A stretch of DNA of 64,000 bases, from positions 12,411,001 to 12,475,000 of the forward strand of contig NC_083382.1 in assembly GCF_031755915.1 (NCBI RefSeq), read 5' to 3'. Under the pieces are notes generated by a model. The model was not told where the DNA came from. It did not search any database and was given only the letters and a program-made list of their open reading frames with translations. How positions within the stretch are numbered: position 1 is the stretch's first letter; each line of letters begins with the position of its first letter. The position numbers and the translations under genes are program-made. This stretch comes from Ziziphus jujuba (taxonomy: Eukaryota > Streptophyta > Magnoliopsida > Rosales > Rhamnaceae). Shown here piece by piece: positions 1-11,767 of this stretch.

Positions 1-987
1 ATGGTTTTAATGATATTTTTTATTTAAATTGGATTTTAAGGATTTGAGAAAAATATTGTTTTAAATTCTTATGTTTCAAAAATATATTTATGCATTTAAA
101 TACTAAGGGTTTGACTTATTGCCATAGGAAATTTGGTATATTTGAAATTGATGGATTTTAAGTGATTGCATTTATGATGATGGTTTAAAGGTGATGTGGA
201 TTAATGGATTTGAAAATGGTATTTATGAGATTCGAAATTTGGAAAACATATGATTTTAGCTGTTCTTAGATGGACCATATAGTACTTGTATTCTGTACTA
301 TATTTGTGATATGTTGATAAGCGTGCAAGTTATATGCTCTCCCATGAGATGCTATGGACCCAAGGGTAGGCACGTTTGATATATTGGCCATAGTCATCCC
401 CTTCCATGGCCGCGATGGTAGTTATAAGCATCGGTGTTGTTGGGACGCCAAAGCAGCGAGACGCAAGTTTCTCTCTTTAACGTCCCCATCAGGCGGTGCT
501 TGGGATGCTGAGTACCTTCGGACGTCACTGGTATATAGTTTAGTGCATCAAGTGGTTTTATCGATAGGATTTCCAAAATAATAATGTTTTAAAAGAGTAT
601 TTAAAATTAAAATGTATTTAATTATGTTTTAATCATTTATTCGTATTAATGTTTTAAAAATATATTTTACCATATTTTATTATTTAAATTGATTTGTTGA
701 TTTAAAATGGATTTTATTATATTTTTACCACTTATTTCAAATAGATGTTTTAAATTGATTTAAATATTTCTTCTATTATTTAATTGATTTATTCTACTTA
801 CTGAAATTGATTATTTGAATGCATTTATTCATGTTTTCATTATTCTTTCAATGTTGGATTTTAATATGAAATTTAATGTATTTTGTTGCCTATGCAAATT
901 GAGATATTTTAAACTAATTAAAATAATTCTCTTATTATTTATTATTTCATTGATTTATATAGCAAATTTCATAAATTATATAATAAA
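1..987 (+). repeat. Gypsy-type long LTR fragment, truncated by the window edge
   Basis: AT-rich non-coding DNA. Bases 1-280 match 5556-5830 almost base for base. Bases 330-580 are a GC-richer island that also occurs at 7800-8090 and, inverted, at 24960-25290. Bases 870-985 match 9370-9460. The order of segments is that of the long LTR family annotated at 3845-10313 and 23990-26932. The match ends near 987, where the defensin/RLP duplication block begins. Short open frames here (for example 354-581) are not conserved between copies, so no gene is called. Confidence 0.6.
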
Positions 988-1363
988 AGGCATATATCTA
1001 TACTGATAGCAACAAATTATTATTAACTTAATATTCTAAATATTGAAAATGTTAGTTGATTTGTTAAATAATTGCAACGATTCATCAACGATTGGTTTTC
1101 CTTATTTAGCTTTGAATAATTTAAAAAAGGTACCACATATATCTTCAGCGTATTTTTTTTTCATTTAGTTCCTCTTATTATGCATTTATTACTAAAATTA
1201 GTGACCAGTTTCGTTTTATTCCTTTCTAGTTTCCAACCTTGTCTCCTATCTCTTTTTCTATAAATTCATTTAAATATTCGAAGACAACCAAAATAGAGAA
1301 ATTGTTCTGTAAATTAATTAATCTGCAAGGTCAGAGCTAAGAGTTTGGAAAACAAAAAAAAAA

Positions 1364-1741
1364 ATGGCCACGTTCAAAGCTAATGTGACAGTACTGATTC
1401 TTGTTGCATTCTTTGTGTTGTCAATAGGTGCGTATCATCTTGGCATATCAATTTAATGAATGGATGTTTTGGTTTTAGTTTTAATATTTTGCTTTTTGTT
1501 AATTAATTTTTATGGATTTTGATAATATCCTTTTTTTTAACATATTTTTGTTTTTCTTTTTGTTTATTTAACAGAATACAACAAAGTGGACGCTGCAGTG
1601 TGTTGCACTGAGAATGAGAAATTTGGAATTTGTATACCAGGAAATGATGATGGCAGATGTGACGCATTCTGCAAACCAGACTGTAGAGGAGGTGAATGTA
1701 AACTAAGAGGCGGCCGTCACAGATGCCACTGCTATTGCTGA
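1364..1741 (+). CDS. Defensin-like cysteine-rich secreted peptide, copy 1
   Basis: Two exons, 1364-1427 and 1575-1741. The intron 1428-1574 starts GTGCGT and ends AACAG; the joined frame gives 76 residues. Exon 1 encodes a hydrophobic signal peptide (residues 1 to about 22-29, core VTVLILVAFFVL). Exon 2 encodes the mature peptide with ten cysteines at residues 31, 32, 41, 50, 54, 58, 63, 72, 74 and 76. C50-x3-C54, G-x-C63 and C72-x-C74 fit the cysteine-stabilised alpha-beta and gamma-core layout of plant defensin-like (DEFL) proteins, and the split of signal peptide from cysteine domain is the usual DEFL gene structure. The ATG follows an A-rich run and is the only one giving a signal peptide. 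Such peptides are secreted and act in defence or signalling; the role here is unknown. The mature part is identical to copy 2 (11768-12145). Confidence 0.85.
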
Positions 1742-2473
1742 TCTCTTCTGCAAGCTCTCTCACTTAATGATTTTATAATCCAATAAATTATATAAACATA
1801 AATAAAGCAAGCTGAACGACGCTGTTCTGTAATTGGACTAGTTTTCTAATAAGATAATCTGGCAAGGCTGTTGTTTGTGCCCAATTAAACAATTATTTCA
1901 TCCAATAATAGTATTCAAGTTTTTTTTTTTTTTTTTATATTCCACCGTACTTTGCTTGGCTTTTATTTTCACGTTTGATAGCATTGATTGATAGTGTATT
2001 ATTTTCATTCATGCATGTATTTTAATAAGAAAATCAAATAATTTGTAAATATTTAACCTATAAAAGCCTAATAAATATATTTTTCTAGCAAATCCTTTAG
2101 GGAAGTCCCCCACACCAGCAGGTTATTATATGTCATTTTTTTACATCATGTTAAATTTCATCTAAACCAGTCAACGGTGCAGATTACAGGGATACCATAT
2201 TAGGAATACCGTGGGAGGATCCTCTTTATTTGTATGAAGAGAAATTTTGACGCAGGAGACAGTCATATAAACCATATAAGGGGAAACATTTACTTTTTCC
2301 ATTTCAAGATAATAGGGAAGTTTGGCAGCATGTAAGTTGGCCTTTTAAACCCAACTGTTGTTGAATTTTCCAGATCCTAAGTCTGAGTTAGCAACCCATT
2401 CTCAAGAATGGGCAGAATTTGGGGCTGTCTGTATATCACTATTACATCAGTTAGTTGGAAACCTAAACTATAA

Positions 2474-3240
2474 ATGCTTAATATGGGTTTACGCTCTTTA
2501 GCTATATTAAGTCTTGGTACGGGAACCCTTAGCCAATACCTCACCCCGTCCTTGAAAATAATACATTCCATGGTTTGCATACCTTGTTCACTTACAAAAA
2601 GGCTTACCTTTTTGGATCTTTCAGAAAACAATTTTCAGGATCAAATCCCTTCTTTTCTTCAGAACTTAACCCAGCTTACTGTTTTGTGGCTTGAAAAGAA
2701 TCAACTCAAACGTGAAATTCAATCCTGGTTTGAAAACTTCACACTTTTAACTCATTCAATTCTTCAAACAAACAAATTGCATTGTCTCGTGGCATCTTTC
2801 CTTGGTAGACTAACGAGCTTCACTTTTTTGGACCTTTCAAGTAACAGTTTCAATGTTCAAATCCCCTATTTTCTTCAAAACCTTAACCATTTCACTGACT
2901 TAGATCTTGATAGCAATAAGTTTACCGGTCATATTACTTCTTGCCTTGGAAACCTAACAAAATTTACTTACCTTGACGTTGAAAATAATAAATTGCATGG
3001 CTCCGTTTCGTATTCATTTACAAGAATGACAAACCTTGAACATTTTTATTCCGATGACGATAAATTCAGTGGAATGCTAAATTTGGACATGATATTAGGC
3101 TTGAAAAATCTAAATGCACTATCATTTTCACTGACAAGTTAACAGTTCTTATTCAAACTTCAAAAATAAGTGCAACTTTTCCAAGGTTCCAAATGTTTGG
3201 CTTGATTCATGCAACAATGGTAGTGTTCATTCCTTCTAAA
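2474..3240 (+). pseudogene. LRR receptor-like protein relic (middle LRRs only)
   Basis: An open frame of 222 codons (2474-3142) carries about seven or eight 24-residue extracellular plant LRRs from about 2600 on, for example LTFLDLSENNFQDQIPSF and FTFLDLSSNSFNVQIPYF. There is no signal peptide, no LRRNT cysteine cap, no transmembrane segment and no tail. LRR-like text continues out of frame to about 3240. It is a fragment of a Cf-9/RLP-type cell-surface receptor. The second copy (12790-13053 plus 20012-20560) carries a small deletion at the start of the LRRs and a copia insertion. It is called a pseudogene because both ends of the receptor are missing; a recombinant or spliced use of the exon cannot be excluded. 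Confidence 0.8.
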
Positions 3241-5831
3241 GCCTAATAATGAGCCTCCACACTTGAGAACATGATAAAACCATCAAAAAGAGGCTAATCT
3301 ATCCATGAAACTTTATTCAATGGCTAAGATTAGTTCTTGGAGTCCACTCTTTAAAAACTTGGACAGGGTTGCACCAAATATGGTGCTTAGGTTCCAAAGA
3401 AACTGATTTGGGGAATCAAATGCTTGGAAAATTGGAGCTGGAGGTGAAGGGTGTGCTAAATTGGTGAGGGGCACACTGAAATGTTGAGAGATGCATGAAA
3501 TTTGGTTCTTCAACACCTTGACTGCTGCCTGGCCGCTTTGAAAACTCCCTAAAGCGAATTTAGGCTTCTCCACAATGCTTCAAGCTTCAATAAAACCTTG
3601 AATTTCTAACATTCCTCTTAATAGCTTCAAAAATCATCCAGTTTGCAACAAAATCAATTTTGAAGCGTTCCTACAAAGTGCACACAAAATTCATCAAAAT
3701 AACTTGAAAGCTTGAGTTCTCACCACTAATTAAGCCTTAAAAAGATACCAATAAGTGAGTAAATCCTCAGTTATCAAGAAACAATTGCATGCTAGATGTA
3801 ACAAAGTTCTAAAAACTTATATTTTCATCTTTAATTAGCAAACATGTAACACCGCATCCCAAAGTACACTGGAATTTTTCTTCATGTTGACCAAGATTGG
3901 TTGGGTTTGACCGCCATTGACCGAGAAGGGATAAATTTTGCTTTTTTATCCAGATAGAATTTTGCTTTAACCAAGGCACCATTACAAAATACACATTGAC
4001 CCAAGTCCATAGACTAGTAGTACATTGAAAACGAAGCTACGGTTTGATAGATATGAGCAAAACAAGATGCGGTCCAAACTGTTCGAGGGTGTCAAGTTTG
4101 GCTTTTTCTTTTGATGAAATTTTGCTGTAACTCGTGTGTCGTTTTAAAGTACTCGTCGAGATGAGTTCATAGACTAGTGGCACGCCTAATTTGGACATTC
4201 GGTTAGAAAGTTATGGACCTACAAAGTTTTTCTAAAACATCATTTAACATGCATAGTCCAATGAACTGTGCCACGTGTCGCATTTCTGGGCCAACCTGTG
4301 AGTGCATAGTGGCACCCAAAAGTATTTTGATTGGATGAGAAGGAGAGAGAAGGAGAAAGAGGAGAGAGAAAGAGGAAAGAGAAAGAGGAGAGAGAGGGAG
4401 GAACCGGCCTTATGCCGTACACCCTTTTCCGGCCGCCTGACCATTACATGCATTGGATCACTACCACCCACCCTTCATTTCTAGCCAGCCACCCAAAACC
4501 CACAGCCAAATCGTCAGCGACGCGCTCAGATTGGGGCATTTTCCTATGATGGCCCATTTTCCTTCCACCATCGATTTCTCCCGAACCAGCCATCCGTTTT
4601 CAACACCACCGGTCCCATTGGCTTACCTATCCTCCAATCTACCTCCCCACCAAAAATTATGGCCATTGGCCACAAGACGTGCTACTGGAGGCGAGTTTCT
4701 CCGGTGGGCATGCCGGTTCACCATGAAATCTCATTTCAGCAAGTTTCCGATGATCCCACCTACCTTTTCCCACTTATTTAACCTCTTTGAATCCAATTCT
4801 GAGGTCGGTTTCCTTCAATTCTTGACGGACTGTGAGATTTGAGGACAATAAACCTGAAACATTTTCGGTAAGATTCCAGCCACCACAGGTCTGATCTCCT
4901 AGAGGTAAGACTCAATCCATGATCCTTGCTTCATAAGCTTTGTTTCGATATATTACTTGTGAATTTTGGATACCGTTTGTGTTAGCTCCCCCGAGTATCC
5001 GTATGTAAAATATCTGGATAAAATATTAATTTATTTGATCTTGTGTACTGTTGATATTTTAGGAGCACGTATGAACCGTGGGAAAGATCCTGTTGAGGAT
5101 CTTGATTTATATGCGTGTTTGAGGTGAGTGATCCACTTTCAAATTTATTTTCGGTTGTCAAATTATATATATTTTATGGTAATTAATAATTTGGATTTGA
5201 CATTTTATGTGTTGGACTTTCAATAAAAATTATATTGAATTTATGATGCCTATTTGGGATGAAATAAAAATATATGTTGCATAAGAATCATATCTTGATT
5301 TTTAAGATATTATGGTATAAGGTTTTTAATAATTTATTGTTAAGTTTAATGTTGAATTTATGATGCATAATAAATGTGTATATGATTTTAAGAATATATG
5401 AATTTTATGAGGTTTTAATATTATTTTTTATATAAATTGATTTTATGGATTTGAAGGAAAATATTCATTTAAATTTATTATGCATTAAAATAATTGTGGA
5501 ATTTATTTTATGGTATTGGTGAATTGTGGAAATTTAATTATGCATGAATTTTACATGGTTTTAATGATATTTTTTATTTAAATTGGATTTTAAGGATTTG
5601 AGAAAAATATTGTTTTAAATTGTTATGTTTCAAAAATATATTTATGCATTTAAATATTAAGGGTTTGACTTATTGCCATAGGAAATTTGGTATATTTGAA
5701 ATTGATGGATTTTAAGTGATTGGATTTATGATGATAGTTTAAAGGTGATGTGGATTAATGGATTTGAAAGTGGTATTTATGAGATTCGAGATTTGGAACA
5801 CATATAATTTTACTGGTTCTTAGATGCACTA

Positions 5832-7821
5832 TCAGGACCCATCCAAAATAGTTTTGAAGGTGGGTCACTCACCTCAAGCACGTGTATCAATCGAGATCCT
5901 CCACAGGATCAACTCCACTACCCACACGTGCACCTAAAATATCCACAATACACAAAACTAATTATTTTAATATTTTAATCGGGTAACTCCCAAATGGGTA
6001 CCTGGGGAGTGAACACAAACGACAACCAAAATTGACAAGTAATATACCGAATCGAAGCTTGAGTGACGAGGATTACGAATCTGGTCTTACTTCCCGGAGA
6101 TCGGACCCAAGGTGGACGGAATCTCGCCGAAAAACTCACAGAATTTAAACCCTCGATTCTCACAATCCGTTGAGATTTGAGGAAAGAGGATTCCGGATTT
6201 GGGTTCAGAGGGTTGGAATTAGTGGGAAAGGAGGGGCAGTGCAGTCGGAAACTCGTCAGAAAGTCAATTTTCCCGGCGACCCGCCGTGGTCATCGGAACT
6301 CGTCACCGTCAGCGGCCCGTCCGGTGGCCACTAGCGGTGATTTTTGGTGGGAAGGTAGATCTGGTGATGGGTAACTCAATGGGACTGGCGGTGAGACAAA
6401 CGGTGGCCAGAATAGGGAGAAATCAGGGTTTGAAGGAATCGACGCCGCCACCAGAAAAAGCCTCGATCCAGGCGCGTCGGCAGTCGGTTGGCCGTGGTTT
6501 TTGGCTGGCCGGCCGATTTTCAGGTGGTCTTCAAGGTGGGGTAGTGAGTGTTCGGAAAGGGTGGTCGGAAAATGGCTAAGTGGAGGTGGCTGGTCGGTTT
6601 CTCTCTCTAGCTCTCTCTCTCTCTCTCTCTCCCCCCTCCCCTCTTTCTCTCTCCTTCCGCCGGCTCATGCATTTTTGCCTGAATAAAAGCCACCCGTGGG
6701 TGATACTGTTCACTCACGAAATTGGCTGAAATTGCGACACGTTGCACATACTGTTCACTCAAGCCAGATATATTAAAATATTACGGTATTCGAAAAACTT
6801 CGTATGTCCATAACTTTTTAACCAGATGTCCAATTTAAGCGTGCCACTAGTTTATGAACTCATATGAACGAGTATTTTACAACCATACAAAAGTCAAAAC
6901 AAAATTCTACAACCATAAAAAGTCAACTCCGGCACCTTTTGGACTGTTTGGCTCTCGACTTATTTTGCCCATAACTTTCAAACTGTAGCTCTGTTTTCGA
7001 CGTGCTACTAGTCTATGAACTCGGGGCATCATGTACTTCTCTATGGTACCATGGTCAACTAGAAATTTCATCATGAACAAAAAGTCAACCTTTTGACCCA
7101 CTCGGTCAATGGTCAACCTCGATCAAGGTGCAAGAATTCCGATGTAGTTTGGGACGAGATGTTACAACCTTCCCCCCTTATAAGAATTTCGTCCTCGAAA
7201 TTTCGCACGTCATTGGAACAGGTAAGGATACTGATCACGCATCTGCGTCTCGGGCTCCCACGTTGCTTCCTTGATTAAATGATTACGCCATAAAACTTTA
7301 ACTAAAGGAATAGTCTTGTTACATAGCACCCACTCTTCGCGATCCAAAATCTGCACTGGTTGCTCTACATACGAAAGATCTTCCCTCAACTCGATGTTAG
7401 GAGTCTCGAGTACGTGTGATGGGTCTGCAATATATTTCCGTAATAGTGAAACATGAAATACGTTGTGCACTCGGGCTAGCTCTTCCAGTAATGCTAATCT
7501 ATAAGCCGCGGGGCCAATCCTCTCCATAATCTCGTTAGGCCCAATATAACGACGACTCAACTTACCTCATCGACCAAAGCGTACTACTCCTTTCCATGGA
7601 GATAACTTTAGGAATACCCAATCTCCTACTTCAAATTCCCAATCCTTCCTATGCACATCGGCGTAACTCTTCCGTCGATCTTGGGCAATCTTCAACCGAT
7701 CCCGGATGATGTTCACCTTGTCCAAGGTCATCCGTAAATACTCAAATTCAACTGCATTATTCGTTGCAAGGAGTCTCTATTCTCCTACTTCACTCCAGCA
7801 CAAGGGTGTCCGACATTGCCC
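5832..7821 (-). mobile_element. Inverted Ty3/gypsy chromovirus remnant (pol end plus LTR)
   Basis: Read on the minus strand, a pol 3' end (about 7765 down to 7210) is followed by a purine-rich tract ending GGGGGGAAGG, then an LTR starting TGTAACATCTCGTCCC at 7166 and running to about 5836. This LTR is related to the outer element but lacks its AT-rich and GC-island middle, jumping from CTTCAAAACTATTTT straight to GGATGGGTCCTGATA. A CT/GA microsatellite lies at 6600-6650. The 5' LTR and most of gag-pol are absent. The insertion point lies within the outer element's LTR. Confidence 0.65.
7210..7765 (-). pseudogene. Gypsy integrase C-terminus with chromodomain (fragment)
   Basis: The minus-strand frame 7560-7210 (116 codons) reads as the end of a plant chromovirus polyprotein: the integrase C-terminal stretch (RRYIGPNEIMERIGPAAYRL, then NVFHVSLLRKY) followed by a chromodomain-like segment (YVEQPVQILDREE, then VLWRN and EATWEPE), ending shortly before the LTR. 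The frame stays similar upstream to about 7765 but is broken by a stop just before 7560. Chromodomains in these elements steer integration to marked chromatin. Only this tail of the polyprotein survives, so the copy cannot move by itself. Confidence 0.8.
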
Positions 7822-9097
7822 ATATAATGGATATGATTAGCACACAGGTGGATGTGGTGAGTGCGCAGGTGGGTGTGAGTAGCGCACAGGTGATTATGGG
7901 GTTGTCCTGTGGTTGCCATCGGATGAGGGTAGGCCGCCCCTCTATGGCCGGGACGCCTGTTTGCAGCGGTGCGGTGGGACGCCACGCGACCGTATGCCGG
8001 TTTCTCTCTTTAACCTTCTGTTTGACGATGCTTGGGATACTAGGTACCGTTGGCGCCACTGGTATATAGTGGGTGCATCAAATGGTTTTCACGACATAAT
8101 TTTAATCATACAATATTTTAGAATTTTATTTAAATTAAAATATTTTTTTATAGTGTTTTATAAAATAAATTGTTTTGGCATTTGAAATTGAGTTCTATTA
8201 TTAATTATTTGGTTTTATTTTATTTATTTAAATATTTCTTGGATCATTTTTGTTAATGTAAATTTTATTGTGTTTTCGTATTAATTGTTTTCGTATTAAT
8301 TGTTTACAATACTTTATTCCCAATTTAATATTTGTCATTAGGCTTGTTTTTTTATAATTATTTCTCACTAAAATTTTTGGATTATTAATTTATTGTCTTC
8401 TGTTTGTAAATTATTAATTAAATATTTTCTAGATTTTTGGGGCATAAAATATTGGGTTTTACAAAAATGTTTTAAAAATGGAACTTTTCCAACTGAGTGA
8501 ATCGTGTGGGTTTTGAGGGAAAATATTATTTTTAAGTACCTATTATTTATTTACTTATTTCTTATTAATCAATTAACTAAGTTATTTACCATTTTATTAT
8601 TATTATTATTGTATAGTAGATTGGGTTACTTACTGAGATGATTAGCATCTCATATTTTTAAATTTTGTTTCCTTACGTCCAGGTTGGTCGACGTTGATTG
8701 TCTGGGGGTGAACTCGACGCCTTGGTTCGTTGCCGAAAGTCCAAAAGGCTTTTCCTTTCCTTCCTATCTTGTATTATTTCTTTTTATCTTATATTGTACT
8801 AAATTTCATATTCAATTGTAGTTGATAACGCTCTGTATACTATTTGGACGATTATTTATTTAATTGTGCACTGGTTCCCTGTTAATTTTTGAAGTGCTGA
8901 AATTTGTGATAATATTTTGTAGTAAGGTGGGAGGAATAAGGGGATGTATGTAGAAGTGTTTTTCAGTGCAGGAAAATTGTGGTAAGTTCTATCCTTAGGG
9001 GAGATACTATCAGATTTTCCATTGAGAGATTCGGTGGTGTTTCCCTGGGATTAAGATTGTCTAAGGTTCCGGTGAGGAATTTTGGATGGGTCCTGAC

Positions 9098-9367
9098 ATC
9101 ATTCCCCTTTCCAACCGATGTGAGACTTCACAATCCTCCTCCCTTGGGGTCCAGCATCTTCACTGGCACACTGATACGGGTACTGGCTCTGATACCAACT
9201 GTAACAGCCCAGACCACCCACATGCGATATTGTCCTCTTTGGGCCTGGAAAATCCTCTTACAACCCAGCCCTCAAGATTTTGTCAAAACGCATCGCAAGG
9301 AAAAGGTATCTACACCACCTTATAATATGTGCTTCATTTCCATTTCCAACCGATGTGGGACTTCACA
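9098..9367 (-). mobile_element. TRIM element, inverted and 3'-truncated
   Basis: On the minus strand a short LTR begins TGTGAAGTCCCACATCGG (9366) and ends GGGCTGTTACA near 9200. It is followed by a tRNA-iMet-type primer site TGGTATCAGAGC (about 9186-9197), a short internal part, a purine tract GGGAGGAGGA, and the first 30-35 bases of a second LTR. That LTR stops abruptly next to the gypsy LTR end at about 9097. It is the same family as the intact TRIM at 30035-30397 and has no coding capacity. The host sequence on the right resumes the long LTR family (compare about position 880). Confidence 0.7.
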
Positions 9368-9786
9368 TTACTGCCTACGCAAGTTGAGGCATTTTAAACT
9401 AATTAAAATAACTCTCTTTTATTTCATTGATTTATATAGTAAATTTCATAAATTATATATTATGTTTAATTTTGTTCTACGCCAAATTTCTCTACTACAA
9501 GTTTATTTATGATTTTATTTTTATCTTATGATATTTCATTATAAATTCAATTATTTGTTATTAAATTATCCTCAAAGTTATATTGTAAGATTTAAATTAT
9601 TTGTATTTTATTTATTATTGGCCATTGATTTTGGGGTAAAAAATTATGGGTTTTGTGAAAATGTTTTAAAAGATGAACTTTTCCAATTGAGTGGAATGAT
9701 GAGGGTTTTGAGAGAAAATGTAAATTTTACTTATTTACAATTATATAATTGTTTATTTATTTATTATTAATTAATCAAGTTTATTA

Positions 9787-9822
<36 letters not shown>

Positions 9823-10318
9823 AACTGTATAGTAGTGTATAATAGACTAGGTCAGTGCACTGAGATGGTTAGAATCTCACGTTTTTTAAATTTGTTCTCT
9901 TAGTCCCAAGTTGTAGGCATTGATCGCTCGAGGCGAGTTTGGCATCTCGTGATCGTTGCTAATTTCAGAGAGTTCTTCATTTCTTTTTTTTTTTTTCTAT
10001 CTTGTATTATTTCTTTCCAGCTCTTTGTTGTATTAAATTTATACTCATTGTGATATCTAATGCTCTATATACTACATTGGATAACTATTCAACTAATATT
10101 GCATAGATTCCCTGTTTATTATTTGAAGCGCTGTAAACTTTTAGAAATAAATTGTAGTAAAGTAGGAGGAATAAGGGGATATTATTATAAGTGCGTTTTC
10201 TATGCAGGAAATTTTGTGATAAGTCCAACCCTTAGGGAAGGATCCGGTAGGGATTTCCTGAGATCAGGACATCTAGAGGTTCCAGTGAGGAATCTTGAAT
10301 AGGTGATCTAACAAAACA

Positions 10319-11009
10319 AAACTTATACATTACTTTTTAGTTAAATTTGACAATGGACATAAAATTACAAACTCCAATAATAATAGTAGAATTTAAAATA
10401 GAATAAAGAATACAAACTACCAAAAACATGTAATATTATATACCTAGTATATGAAATTGAATATGCAATATGCTTGTTGCATATCTAGTAAGCCCATACT
10501 TTAAACAGGATGGTTATTTGACAGATATATATATATATATACATATATAAAAATATGAATAAGAAAATCCTACACAAAATGACATAAAAAGCAGGCCGCT
10601 ATGGAGATAATGCAGTGCGAAAATTATATAATCTTTTGCACAATTAATAAAGAAAAAGGTAAGCGTTGTGTGTTCATTATGAAACAATGCCTAAACAAAG
10701 TCTATAATTTTTCTATACATCAAATTAGCTTGTTAATTGAGGGGATTAATAAACATGCATATTCTAATGGAGTCTTGTGCATTTTCTTACTTTGTTAGTG
10801 TTTTTACGCTTTTGTTCCTCTTGCTAATATATGATCCTAAACAAGCTTTTTCTTTTATGCAAACGAGGTGCCGTGGCCATGAGAAGTCTGCTGTTGTTGC
10901 AATTTAAAGAAAGCTTTGTCAATGGAAACTGTGTTCCTGGTGATTCTTTTTCATATCCTAAGCTTTCAACCTGGAAAATTACTGAAGGTAAGAGCACTAA
11001 CATAGACTA
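10319..11009 (+). repeat. Tandem duplication unit 1, right part
   Basis: This stretch matches 21191-21574 and 22549-22850 of unit 2. Shared landmarks are the AT-rich start, an AT microsatellite near 10527, and an RLP 5' end. Unit 2 has a 974-bp hAT-like insertion here, absent from unit 1 (site near 10689-10696). Homology stops near 11009, after which unrelated DNA leads to unit 2. Confidence 0.8.
10767..11009 (+). pseudogene. RLP 5'-end relic, unit 1 (signal peptide and start of LRRNT)
   Basis: An ATG at 10767 opens a signal-peptide-like sequence (core SVFTLLFLLLIY) followed by CRGHEKSA, the start of an RLP LRRNT cap. The frame then breaks: one extra base near 10899 leads to a stop. In another frame the LRRNT continues (QFKESFVNGNC, FSYPKLSTWKIT) to about 11005. 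The rest of the receptor is missing because the duplication unit ends here. The unit 2 counterpart has the open frame but has lost the region with the ATG. Confidence 0.8.
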
Positions 11010-11396
11010 ATAAAAAATATATTTATTTCTACAAAAATTGAAACAATATGAAATCATATTCTATATATCTTGAACTATGAAAAGTAAAAATGCAAATATA
11101 TTGAGCTAATGAAAACCTTGCAAAATCAACAATGAATATATGGAAAGTTTCAATCAAAATATAAGAAATAGAAGAAGAAGAAGATGAAGAAATTGTGTGG
11201 AAAATTTGGAAAAACAAGGAATAGATGCGTTTTAATTATGTTCTACAAGGAAGGTTATATTAGTAGATTTATAATTGAAGAAACTTAAATATCTTTATTT
11301 TCAAAAGTAGGTTATATTTCATTAAAGACCTAAATTATGAGCCATTGGTTCAAATTTCCCAAGTACATTTACATATATATATATATATATATAAAT
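11010..11396. other. Spacer between duplication units, no gene seen
   Basis: AT-rich DNA with a GAA run (about 11170-11195) and an AT microsatellite (about 11373-11391) lying just before unit 2. I see no coding or RNA gene and no match to the corresponding flank of unit 1. Confidence 0.5.
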
Positions 11397-11767
11397 GGCA
11401 TATATCTATTCTAATAGTAACAAATTATTATTAACTTAGTATTCTAAATATTGAAAACGTTGGTTTATTTGCTAGATAATTGCAACGATTCATCAACGAT
11501 TGGTTTTCCTTATTTAGCTTTGAATAATTTAAAAAAGGTACCACTTATATCTTTAACGTATTTTTTTTTTTATTTAGTTCCTCTTATTATGCATTTATTA
11601 CTAAAATTAGTGACCTGTTTCGTTTTATTCCTTTCTAGTTTCCAACCTTGTCTCCTATCTCTTTTTCTATAAATTCATTTAAACAGTCGAAGACAACCAA
11701 AATACAGAAATTGTTCTGTAAATTAATTAATCTGCAAGGTCAGAGCAAAGATTTTGGAAAAAAAAAA

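Larger units (their letters stand above)
988..3844 (+). repeat. Tandem duplication unit 1, left part (defensin-like gene plus RLP relic)
   Basis: This block is repeated at 11397-13053 and continues at 20012-21190 after the copia insertion in the second copy. By eye the copies are about 90-97% identical, in non-coding stretches as well as coding ones. Order: about 370 bp of promoter-side DNA, the defensin-like gene, about 800 bp of spacer, an RLP leucine-rich repeat relic (2474-3240), and about 600 bp of non-coding DNA (3241-3844). The block is cut at 3844 by an LTR element; the uninterrupted sequence can be read at 21180-21200. Confidence 0.85.
3845..10313 (+). mobile_element. Composite gypsy-type LTR element with nested insertions
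   Basis: The left end is TGTAACACCGCATCCC and the right end CTAACA. Both are flanked by the 5-bp repeat AAACA (3840-3844 and 10314-10318). The duplicate unit keeps the unoccupied site with a single AAACA at 21191-21195, which proves an insertion. The first LTR runs 3845-5831 and resumes near 7822 to about 9097 (end GGGTCCTGACA). It is interrupted by an inverted gypsy remnant (5832-7821). After an inverted TRIM (9098-9367), a second partial LTR end runs 9368-10313. The intervening internal domain is gone. LTR length without the insert is about 3.2 kb. Inner boundaries are read by eye and approximate. Confidence 0.75.

Noticed and set aside
354..581. 75-codon open frame near the left edge
   Set aside because: It lies in the GC island of the long LTR, and the equivalent frames at 7764-8069 and 24889-25293 encode unrelated or frameshifted products.
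4453..4842. 129-codon open frame in the LTR
   Set aside because: Low-complexity Pro/Ser-rich translation of an LTR. The inverted LTR copies do not keep the frame.
8979..9512. 177-codon open frame
   Set aside because: It runs across the junction of a gypsy LTR and an inverted TRIM, both non-coding elements.
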